Assembly: GCF_008000895.1 (NCBI RefSeq)
Contig: NZ_CP042823.1
Coordinates: 5,168,501-5,232,500 of the forward strand
Source: Methylobacterium sp. WL1
GTDB lineage: Bacteria; Pseudomonadota; Alphaproteobacteria; Rhizobiales; Beijerinckiaceae
DNA length: 64,000 nt
Reading direction: 5' to 3'
The position numbers were made by a program, and so were the translations under genes. Below are positions 16,485 through 25,108 of this stretch, piece after piece; position 1 is the stretch's first letter; each line of letters opens with the position of its first letter. The notes under the pieces are model-generated. The model searched no databases, was not told where the DNA came from, and saw only the letters and a program-made list of their open reading frames with translations.

Positions 16485-16921
16485 AAATATTCCAACTGCT
16501 TTAGAGCATGATGCGATCGACCAGCATTCCGGCCGACCAAAATCATCATACGGTAACAAAGATCCAGTGTTTGCTGCTGATGCGCTGCACGGGCAGCGAA
16601 CGCTGGACGATCGAATGGGTCGAGCGCACGCCGTGCATGCGCTCATCCGCGAGTCGTCGAAAATGGGAGAGATGCAGAGCGCTCGCCCTGTTGTGGCGAG
16701 ACGGCCGAATATCTGGCCTCAAATCGATCCGTGATCTCTAGCGCATCGCCGGGATAATCACAATCCCGAAATAGGCCGCGGAGAAAAACCGTCTGGCGTG
16801 CCGGCGAAATCGCGGGTTCTTGCGATGTTGTTTTGGTGTGCGACTTTCAATATTCCAGGCCGCCCGTGCAGGCTCAGCCGCTTCGGAGGGCCGCGATCGA
16901 GCCCGGCGGCTTCGAAGCGCG
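16485..16921. promoter_or_regulatory. Intergenic region between the cold-shock gene and groES
   Basis: About 440 bp without a convincing gene. It holds the cold-shock promoter and leader at the left and the groES promoter at the right. The short open frames here have no coding character. Confidence 0.45.
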
Positions 16922-16948
16922 TTAGCACTCTCGCCGATTGAGTGCTAA
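16922..16948 (+). promoter_or_regulatory. CIRCE operator (HrcA site) of groES-groEL
   Basis: A perfect copy of the CIRCE consensus: TTAGCACTC, nine bases, GAGTGCTAA. HrcA binds it and represses chaperonin genes until heat stress. It lies 105 bp before the groES start. hrcA itself is not in the window. Confidence 0.97.
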
Positions 16949-17053
16949 GAGATCCACACCCGGCGCGGATGATTCGGTCCGCCGCCGCCTTTCCCGTCCG
17001 GGCTCCGTCATGCCGACGCGAGACCCGCAGGCGGGACGACCAGGACGCCACAC

Positions 17054-17341
17054 ATGAAGTTTCGCCCGCTGCACGACCGCGTGGTGCTACGCCGCATCGA
17101 GGGCGAGGAGAAGACCAAGGGCGGGATCATCATCCCCGACACCGTCAAGGAGAAGCCCCAGGAGGGCGAGGTCGTCGCCGTCGGACCCGGTGCCCGGGAC
17201 GAGGCCGGCAAGATCAATCCCCTGGAAGTGAAGCCCGGTGATCGCGTGCTGTTCGGCAAGTGGTCCGGCACCGAGGTCAAGATCGACGGCCAGGACCTTC
17301 TGATCATGAAGGAATCCGACATCATGGGCGTCGTCGCCTAG
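17054..17341 (+). CDS. groES: Co-chaperonin GroES
   Basis: 95-residue co-chaperonin that forms the heptameric lid of GroEL. Typical sequence: [14 protein letters not shown], the mobile loop [21 protein letters not shown], and [14 protein letters not shown] at the end. It lies under the CIRCE operator and upstream of groEL; the 207-bp gap between the two is unusually long for this operon, but they share strand and order. Confidence 0.98.
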   Translation: MKFRPLHDRVVLRRIEGEEKTKGGIIIPDTVKEKPQEGEVVAVGPGARDEAGKINPLEVKPGDRVLFGKWSGTEVKIDGQDLLIMKESDIMGVVA

Positions 17342-17458
17342 AGTCGTACCGGATCGCGCCGTCCCTGATCGCACTGCAATCGGGTACGGCACTCAGTCCT
17401 AGATTCGACGCGCCCGCGAACGCCGAACCGGTACCCGTTTCAGCAGCCGGCGCTCTGA

Positions 17459-19192
<1,734 letters not shown>

Positions 19193-19213
19193 GCCGGCTC
19201 CAGACCTCGACAC

Positions 19214-19293
19214 GACGACCCGGCGCGGGCGCCTTTCACGGCCGCGCCGGGTCGTCATCTGTAAGCCGGCCCGGATCATCGATCCGGGCCGGC
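19214..19293 (+). terminator. Two hairpins after groEL
   Basis: First stem: GACGACCCGGCGCGG (19214-19228) against CCGCGCCGGGTCGTC (19242-19256). Second: GCCGGCCCGGATC (19265-19277) against GATCCGGGCCGGC (19281-19293) with a three-base loop. Neither has a long T-run, but their stability and position suggest transcription termination or mRNA 3'-end protection. Confidence 0.65.
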
Positions 19294-19374
19294 GCCGTCC
19301 GCAACGGCGACTCCGTCCACACCGCACCAAGCGGGCCGATGCGGGTTGTCCCTGGTGCCGGTCGGGAGATTTCG

Positions 19375-19740
19375 ATGCGCGTGCAGACCCTTCGGGACGG
19401 GATCGTCCTGGCCCTCCGCCCGCCGCTCGCCCCCTGCGTCGTCGTCCTGGCGCTGGTGACGACTGTCCTCCTGGCGGCGCCCGCCCCGGCCCGGGCCTGG
19501 GGCGTTCCCGGTTGCAGCAACCTTCCCGAATACAATCGCGCGCTCGGCGCTCTCCAGGGCATGACCAGCGCCTGCGACATGAGCGTCGCGCGTGCGCGCG
19601 AAGTCATCGCGGAGCATGACGGCGTCCCGGTGGTCGTGCCGCAGGCAGCGCCGCCGCCCCGGGTCCAGGTCCGGCGCCACCCGGCCCGGCCCCATCACAG
19701 GATACCGCGCAAGCGCCGCAATACGGCCCGCGCCTCCTGA
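19375..19740 (+). CDS. Small secreted protein, unknown
   Basis: 121 residues with a signal peptide (hydrophobic stretch CVVVLALVTTVLLAAPAPARA, cleaved near AWG). The mature part has two cysteines (PGCSNLPEYNRALGAL and TSACDMSVARAREVI) that could form a disulfide, then a Pro/Arg/His-rich basic tail. ATG 19375 follows a GGGAG site. No family recognised. Confidence 0.65.
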   Translation: MRVQTLRDGIVLALRPPLAPCVVVLALVTTVLLAAPAPARAWGVPGCSNLPEYNRALGALQGMTSACDMSVARAREVIAEHDGVPVVVPQAAPPPRVQVRRHPARPHHRIPRKRRNTARAS

Positions 19741-19755
19741 GCCGCACCGTCGTCG

Positions 19756-19788
19756 TCCCGAAAACCCGGCGCCCCCTTCGGGATGATG
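19756..19788. repeat. Intergenic palindromic element, copy 1
   Basis: Arms TCCCGAA (19756-19762) and TTCGGGA (19777-19783) surround a CCGGCG core and are followed by TGATGC. Related elements lie at 23473-23506 and 24046-24080. Confidence 0.5.
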
Positions 19789-19870
19789 CTCCGGCTGCGC
19801 TAAAGTCCGACGGCGGCGTCGTTGGCAGCCGGCTCTGTCCCGCTTTCCGTGGGGATGAAGGATACGCTCC

Positions 19871-20113
19871 GTGCGGCTCGATCTCGGTCACAAAGGCGAT
19901 TGGATCGTCGATCCCCGCGAACTCGCGTCGCGTCTGGGCGTCACCATGGCCGTGCTCAAGCAGCAGGAACGCCTCGGCCAGGTCGAGGCCCGCATCAAGC
20001 CCGGTTCGGGCGCGGAGGCGGATCAGACCCGCGTGACGGTTCGCCTGCTCGACAAGGGCTGGCGGGGCATCTTCGATGGGAGCGGGGCGCTCATCGCCGA
20101 GGAGCGATGGTGA
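19871..20113 (+). CDS. DUF6522 family protein
   Basis: 80 residues, soluble: MRLDLGHKGDWIVDPRELASRLGV, then DQTRVTVRLLDKGWRGIFDGSG and a final EERW. This matches the DUF6522 pattern of small proteins common in Methylobacterium and rhizobia, in which the WRG(T/I)FD and terminal RW segments are conserved. Start is GTG 19871 after an AAGGA site. Function unknown; some relatives lie beside denitrification or redox genes, but nothing here confirms that. Confidence 0.7.
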   Translation: MRLDLGHKGDWIVDPRELASRLGVTMAVLKQQERLGQVEARIKPGSGAEADQTRVTVRLLDKGWRGIFDGSGALIAEERW

Positions 20114-20236
20114 CGGGCCGCCCGGAGCGGTTCGTGGCCGGGCAAAAGGTCATCGCGGCCAAGAAAGCCGCGGCGCCGGGACAATGCGTGGTACAGACCT
20201 GAAGAGATTCCGCCGCTGCTCTCGCCGAGGACCGAC

Positions 20237-20605
20237 ATGAACGCCTTCAGATGGCTTATGGCCAAGGTTATCGGCTTCCTGTTCTCGCAGACGATCGACC
20301 ACAAGAACCGCAAAGCTGCTGCCGACAAGGAGGGCGGGACCTACGATGCGGCCCCGGCTTATCAGTCATCCGGGTTCGAAAGTGATTATCATGCAGCGAC
20401 CAACCTGCTGAAACAGCGGATGGACAAGAACTTTCCCGATAATTTTCACGCCCGGCTGGGGTCGCAGGCCAACAGCATGTACGATTACGGCGAGGACCGT
20501 GCGGAGGCCGTCGACACGGCCTCGACCGCGATCGCGATGGCGCTCCGGAACGGTGCGACCGTCAGCCAGGCCGCGGAGGCCGGCGCAGCCAGCGTCGGCA
20601 TCTGA
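20237..20605 (+). CDS. Hypothetical protein with N-terminal hydrophobic segment
   Basis: 122 residues. The start MNAFRWLMAKVIGFLFSQTI may anchor the protein to the membrane. The rest is polar, with DYHAATNLLKQRMDKNFPDN, YDYGEDRAEAVDTASTAIAMAL and a C-terminal Ala-rich helix. No known family recognised. It is alone on its strand between a DUF6522 gene and a convergent unknown. Confidence 0.6.
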   Translation: MNAFRWLMAKVIGFLFSQTIDHKNRKAAADKEGGTYDAAPAYQSSGFESDYHAATNLLKQRMDKNFPDNFHARLGSQANSMYDYGEDRAEAVDTASTAIAMALRNGATVSQAAEAGAASVGI

Positions 20606-20724
20606 GGACGTCCGGACGGCTGCGCGCCGCCCGATACCGTCTGCAAGAGGGTCGTAACCGGGGGAGAGACGCCGCGGGGCTTCGGGGGCTCCGCAGCGTT
20701 ACCGCGGGGCGGCCTCGGATCCCA

Positions 20725-21252
20725 TCACCAGAGATTGCGCGGCAACCGTCGCTTCCAGCGCTCGCCGGCCTTGAGGGTGTCGCCCTGCCGGGAAAGCCGG
20801 ATCGGGCGCGTCGGCATCGCGGCCGGCTGGCTCACGACCGCGACCGGCGGCGGGGCGAGAACAGGCCGCGCCACCGCGACGACCGGCGTCTGCGCCCGCT
20901 TGGACGGCACCTTCGAAGCCGGCTTCGAAACGGCCTTGGCACGGCGCACCCGTGGCAGGCGCTCGACCGATGGGGCTTCGTCCGCCGCGTCGGCCTCGGG
21001 CTCGCTCGCCGTCGCGAACATCGGCACGAGGCTCGGCAGCACCCGGCGGGCCGGGGTCTCGGCCGGCACCGGCTCGACAGGAACGGCGGGCGCGAATGCG
21101 GCCTCGGCCGGCTTGTCGGCGGTGTCCGGCGGAATGTCCCACCACTGGTCGGGATTGTCGCGGTGCCGCGTCGTCGTATCGACCAGCGCGACGCGGGAGG
21201 TGCGGGTATGCTTGACTTCGACCGTGAACGGCCGCGCGCTCCGGCGCTTCAT
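20725..21252 (-). CDS. Hypothetical basic, proline-rich protein
   Basis: 175 residues with a conserved-looking start (MKRRSARPFTVEVKHTRTSR) and the motif NPDQWWDIPPD near residue 35, followed by a long Pro/Ala/Val-rich low-complexity region and a basic end (RWKRRLPRNLW). The FTVEVKHTR start is shared by small proteins found next to SyrB-type regulators in rhizobia, which makes a DNA-binding or regulatory role possible but unproven. No signal peptide is seen. Confidence 0.6.
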   Translation of the reverse strand: MKRRSARPFTVEVKHTRTSRVALVDTTTRHRDNPDQWWDIPPDTADKPAEAAFAPAVPVEPVPAETPARRVLPSLVPMFATASEPEADAADEAPSVERLPRVRRAKAVSKPASKVPSKRAQTPVVAVARPVLAPPPVAVVSQPAAMPTRPIRLSRQGDTLKAGERWKRRLPRNLW

Positions 21253-21536
21253 GTGGGCGGAATTCCTGAGACTAACGTGCCCGGCGGCGCAAAATGTGCC
21301 GGCAACGTTCAAGCATCATACGGGACTGAACCGCGCGTTGTCGAGCGCGGAGATCAACAATCCTGTTCGTGCAGCATAGGCTTTCGGGATGACCTCAAGT
21401 GCCGCGGCTCCATAGCACAGTCGAAGTACTGCCTTCTGCGCTTCACGGTTGTGGCGGCGGTGCCGATTTGGGCCGACCGGGTTCGCGCGTCGCCAACCCG
21501 GGACCGGCGGCCGAGCCGGCGTCGAAGCCGGGCCGT
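21253..21536. other. Intergenic stretch, nothing recognised
   Basis: 284 bp between two minus-strand genes. It must contain the promoter of the 20725-21252 gene. No repeats or RNA features were seen. Confidence 0.4.
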
Positions 21537-22832
21537 TCAAGGCTGGTGCGTCTCTCGCGCCGCGCGCCTGCGCCTCTGGACGGCCTCGCGGACATGCGTG
21601 ACCAGCAGGGCGACGAGGCGCATCTCGACGCTCTCCGTCCGCCCGTGCGCCTCCGACCGGATCGCCTCGGCGGCGAGCGCGTCGGCCTCCCGCTCCAGCC
21701 GTTCGAGATCGGCGGGCTCGGCGCCCGACACGGACAGCCAGATCTCCAGGAGGCGCATGACCCGGGTCGGCGGCCGCCGCGGCCGGAAGCGGCGATACAG
21801 GCCGATGCCCGCCGCGCTCAGCGAGGCCGCCGCGCTGATCATCAGCCCGAGCCAGTAGGCCCCGTTCTGGGCCTGATCCGCCAGGCTCGGCTGGTTTCCG
21901 GTCAGGTAGGAAGCGGCACCCGGATGGATGGGGAGCGCCTGGACCTTGTCGTCGGTGTCGGGCGCCTCGATGCCGGCCAGGTCGTCGTCGAGCGCCACGA
22001 GCCGCGGCTTGCCGGTCAGGACCTCGCGGGTGATCTCGCCGGCGAGCCAGTCGGGCATCGCGCCCCTGGCGACGAGCCGGTGGCTGACCGACAGGGTGGT
22101 GATGTCGTCGCCCGGCGCCGGCAGGGAGCCCAGGAAGGCGCCCTTGGGCACGTCGATCGTGTCGAGTACGGGATGCTCCTTGGCGATCGCCGCCGCCTCG
22201 TCGACCTCGAACAGCTTCACCGCCCCGGAGCCTTTGCGCAGCGCCGTGAACAGCGGCAGCCACAGCGCGCTGCCGACCGGGGCCACGACGAACATCGAAC
22301 CGATCTGCCGGGTGCGGGCGGCCTCGGCCAGCTGGTCCAGGCTCAGGATCCTGCGATGCACGCTGCCCAGCGGCACGCCGAAATGGGTCAGGATCAGGTC
22401 GAGCAGCCGCGGATCGAGCTTTCGCCCGTCGAGGAGTCCGACCGTGCTGCCGCGCAGCTTGGCCACGCTGTCGACGGCGCTGCCGCCGGGCGCGACGAAC
22501 ACCACGGCGTCTCGGCGCAGGATGACCAGGGTCTGTCCGTCCTTCGGGGCGGCATCGCTGCGCACCAGGGCGAGCTGGGTCTTGCCCCGGTCCAGGGCCT
22601 CCGCTGCCCCGAGGCGGTCCGGCTCGAAGATCGTCCGGATGCGGACCCGCGGATGCCGGGTCTCGAAGAGCTGCGTCAGCGCCTGGGCCGCCTCTCGATC
22701 CTCCGTGCTGGTCTTCGCGACCGCGATGTCGAGGGCGAGCAGGCCGAGCAGCAGGTGGACCAGCACGGCAACGATCGCGGCGCACGCGATGACGCTTAGG
22801 GCGATGAGTGTCGTCTTGGACCGCCCGATCAT
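21537..22832 (-). CDS. TAXI-type TRAP transporter substrate-binding protein, membrane-anchored
   Basis: 431 residues. An N-terminal membrane segment (ALSVIACAAIVAVLVHLLLGLLA region) is followed by a periplasmic-binding fold of the TAXI family (LDRGKTQLALVRSDAAPKDG, AKLRGSTVGLLDGRKLD, IHPGAASYL). A second membrane helix near 335-355 (AYWLGLMISAAASLSAAGIGLY) leads to a cytoplasmic helical tail of about 80 charged residues. The IHPGAxxYL motif near the end is typical of TAXI proteins. The TRAP membrane subunits are absent, so it could be an orphan sensor rather than a transport component. Confidence 0.8.
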   Translation of the reverse strand: MIGRSKTTLIALSVIACAAIVAVLVHLLLGLLALDIAVAKTSTEDREAAQALTQLFETRHPRVRIRTIFEPDRLGAAEALDRGKTQLALVRSDAAPKDGQTLVILRRDAVVFVAPGGSAVDSVAKLRGSTVGLLDGRKLDPRLLDLILTHFGVPLGSVHRRILSLDQLAEAARTRQIGSMFVVAPVGSALWLPLFTALRKGSGAVKLFEVDEAAAIAKEHPVLDTIDVPKGAFLGSLPAPGDDITTLSVSHRLVARGAMPDWLAGEITREVLTGKPRLVALDDDLAGIEAPDTDDKVQALPIHPGAASYLTGNQPSLADQAQNGAYWLGLMISAAASLSAAGIGLYRRFRPRRPPTRVMRLLEIWLSVSGAEPADLERLEREADALAAEAIRSEAHGRTESVEMRLVALLVTHVREAVQRRRRAARETHQP

Positions 22833-23014
22833 CCGTGCCGCGCTGCCTGCCGAGCCGACAGCATAACGTGAGAGGGCGGCTCAGGGTCCGGGCCGACCGC
22901 TCGCCGTCCGACGGCGACCCTTCCGCGTCGAATGGGTCCGTGAACCAGAGGGCGGCTCACGGACTTCTCCATCCGCCGGGGCGATCCGTTCGTGCCGCGG
23001 CAGGAGGAATCCCG

Positions 23015-23299
23015 ATGCGTATCCCCTCTCTCGCAGCGCTGGCCGGTGTCGGCCTCGTCATCCTGTGCCTGCCTGCTGCGGCCGTCCCTGCCGGTCCCGG
23101 CGCCGGATTGGCCACGCCGTCCGCCCTGCTCACCCAGGTCCGGATGCGGCGCCACCACATGCGCCGGGGCAGCATGGCGCGGACGCAGCGGAAATATCCG
23201 GGTGCGAGCTTCGTGCGGAACACCACGCGGGGCGCGCCGGCCGGCAGCAGCGGCGGCAACGGCACGACCGGCAGCTACGCCGCCCCGAGCGGACGCTAG
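23015..23299 (+). CDS. Small secreted protein, RMRRHHMRRGS type (paralogue A)
   Basis: 94 residues: signal peptide (LAALAGVGLVILCLPAAAVPA) then a short mature part with the basic motif QVRMRRHHMRRGSM and a Gly/Ser/Thr tail. A strong AGGAGG site lies just before ATG 23015. The motif recurs in the 48290-48541 protein, so the two are paralogues of an unnamed family. Function unknown; the basic secreted peptide may bind the cell surface. Confidence 0.68.
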   Translation: MRIPSLAALAGVGLVILCLPAAAVPAGPGAGLATPSALLTQVRMRRHHMRRGSMARTQRKYPGASFVRNTTRGAPAGSSGGNGTTGSYAAPSGR

Positions 23300-23306
23300 A
23301 TCTGGT

Positions 23307-23327
23307 CCCGATCGCGGTGCGATCGGG
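23307..23327 (+). terminator. Hairpin after paralogue A
   Basis: Stem CCCGATCGC (23307-23315), loop GGT, stem GCGATCGGG (23319-23327), starting 8 bp after the stop. There is no T-run, so it is only terminator-like. Confidence 0.5.
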
Positions 23328-23472
23328 GTCATCGCTCAGGCCTCGAAATAACGCGCTCGCTTGCGCCGAACCGGCCTCCACGTCGCCGGCCAGCAGGCTG
23401 GCGCGTCATGCCGGATACCGGCACCGGAGCGATGCATGCGCTCCGTGATCCGCATCGTTCCTTCCGCGTGTC

Positions 23473-23506
23473 TTCCGAAAGCCGGCGGCCACCTTTCGGG
23501 ATGACG
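23473..23506. repeat. Intergenic palindromic element, copy 2
   Basis: CCGAAA (23475-23480) and TTTCGG (23494-23499) flank a GCCGGCGGCC core. The 15-base string GAAAGCCGGCGGCCA (23477-23491) recurs exactly at 24050-24064. The rest of the 400-bp gap 23300-23701 shows no gene. Confidence 0.6.
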
Positions 23507-23701
23507 CTTCAGCCTCCGGCCCCGTCGCGGCGGGCTTCTCGACCGGCGCTTCGGCTCGGGCATCCCTCCGACGCCCCTGCCGTCCTGGAGCGCCCGGTTC
23601 GATCCCGTGGGCTGCCGGAAGGAAACTCCGGCTCCCGCGGTACGTTTTGGCTCGAAGACCGTGTGCAACGCGCACCCTGCAACCAGGATGTCGAGGAGCC
23701 C

Positions 23702-24019
23702 ATGATGCGTCAGGCCGTCTTTACTGTTCTTGCCCTCACTGCAGCCGCGCCGGCCCTTGCCCAGACCCATACCGGTCCGGCGCCGATCAAGCAGCCTGGA
23801 CCGCCACGGCAGGTGGCCCCCGGCACGCCGCCGGGAACGGTCGTCGTCCCGGACGGCGCCAAGAACGGCGGCCCCGGCACGACGGCCGTCATCGCGCCCA
23901 CCGGCACGGGCGCGGCGACGATCACGACCGACACGGCCGCGGGCGGCAACGCCAGCCAGCCCGAGCGCGGTGTTCCCCAGACCGGCGGGGGCGGGAGCGG
24001 CGACAACGGCGGCGGCTGA
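23702..24019 (+). CDS. Small secreted Gly/Pro/Thr-rich protein
   Basis: 105 residues. A signal peptide (VFTVLALTAAAPALAQ) is followed by a low-complexity, probably disordered chain (APIKQPGPPRQVAPGTPPG, TTAVIAPTGTGAATITTDTA) and a C-terminal glycine run. ATG 23702 or 23705 may be used. No family or function recognised. Confidence 0.6.
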   Translation: MMRQAVFTVLALTAAAPALAQTHTGPAPIKQPGPPRQVAPGTPPGTVVVPDGAKNGGPGTTAVIAPTGTGAATITTDTAAGGNASQPERGVPQTGGGGSGDNGGG

Positions 24020-24045
24020 ACGATCCGCGTTCGCGCATCGTCGTG

Positions 24046-24080
24046 TTCAGAAAGCCGGCGGCCATCTTCCGAGGCGATGC
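24046..24080. repeat. Intergenic palindromic element, copy 3
   Basis: Shares GAAAGCCGGCGGCCA (24050-24064) with copy 2 and continues with TCTTCCGAGG, an imperfect version of its right arm. It sits between the convergent genes ending at 24019 and 24082. Confidence 0.55.
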
Positions 24081-24081
24081 C

Positions 24082-24336
24082 TCAACCGCCGCCACCGCCG
24101 CCGCCACCCGTTCCGGGACCGCCGAGATTGCCGTCCTTGTTGGGGGTGTTCCAATGGATGATGCCGTCGTCGGCCGGACGCAGCGTCGTAGCCGGCGGCG
24201 GGGGGACGCCGAAGCGCAGCCGCTCGATCGTGCCGCGCCGATGCGGCCGGTCGGCCCCGCGATGCTGGGCGGCGGCGGGGTCCGAGGCGAAGCCCGCGAG
24301 CGCGATCACGAGCCCCATCACCGTCGCGCGTCTCAT
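24082..24336 (-). CDS. Small secreted protein with poly-Gly tail
   Basis: 84 residues: signal peptide MRRATVMGLVIALAGFASDPAAAQ, an Arg/His-rich stretch (HRGADRPHRRGTIERLRFG), the conserved-looking segment DDGIIHWNTPNKDGN, and a run of glycines to the end. It is convergent with the 23702-24019 gene. No known family. Confidence 0.55.
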   Translation of the reverse strand: MRRATVMGLVIALAGFASDPAAAQHRGADRPHRRGTIERLRFGVPPPPATTLRPADDGIIHWNTPNKDGNLGGPGTGGGGGGGG

Positions 24337-24722
24337 CGGGCAACCCCACATCCTGCCGAGCGGTCTTCCAGCGCGTGATCGATACGCCGACGCGAGGGCC
24401 GCGTCCGTCCTGTCCGATCGGCAACGAGCCGCGACGCGTGCGGGTTTCCGCACCCTTCGCGGCCGCGTCCGCGGGCAGCCGCGAGCGGACGAGTCCCGCA
24501 GTGGGAACGCTCGGCCGACCGGCCCGCAGGATCCGCTAACCGCGCTCCGGCATACCCAGTCGCGAGCCGCGTTGCGTATGGGCTCGACCGCTGGTGAGAT
24601 CGGACGCTCCCCCGCCCCGTGAGCAGATCGGGGCGGGGCCGAGCGGCCGGAACCCCGGCGCTTGCGCCGACGCTGCGTCCGTGGCCGCAAAACGGCCGCA
24701 CCTCCGCTGCCAGGATTCCCGC
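24337..24722. other. Divergent intergenic region
   Basis: 386 bp between outward-facing small secreted-protein genes. It probably holds both promoters. No structured RNA or operator was recognised. Confidence 0.4.
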
Positions 24723-25007
24723 ATGCGCACGATCTTCGCCGCCGCCCTCCTCGTCTGCTGCGCCACGGCCGCCTCGGCCGGGGAACCGCTCCTGGACGGT
24801 CCGGTGGCGGCTGGCGGCTTCGGCATGAGCGGCTCGGACTATTACGGCGACATCCGCAGCCGGATGCCGTTCACCCGCGAGGGCCCGCCGCGGCCGGTCG
24901 GCGTCGCCGACCTCGAGCGTGCACGGGCCGCGCGGATGCGTGCGGCGACCGCGTCCCGGCGGGTGGAGGCGCGGTCCTCGGCCCGGCGGCGCACGCCCCA
25001 CGGCTGA
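24723..25007 (+). CDS. Small secreted protein, unknown
   Basis: 94 residues with a clear signal peptide (MRTIFAAALLVCCATAASAGE). The mature chain has GGFGMSGSDYYGDIRSRMPF and a basic, Ala/Arg-rich C-terminus. It ends about 100 bp before the convergent GGDEF-EAL gene. No family recognised. Confidence 0.58.
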   Translation: MRTIFAAALLVCCATAASAGEPLLDGPVAAGGFGMSGSDYYGDIRSRMPFTREGPPRPVGVADLERARAARMRAATASRRVEARSSARRRTPHG

Positions 25008-25108
25008 GCCGGCCGGCCCCGACGCCCCGAGATGTGTTCGTTTGGCGCCCGGCACGGCCCCTGGAGCCTGCGCGGGACCCGGATCCCCGGGCCCGCGGCT
25101 TCCGCGGT

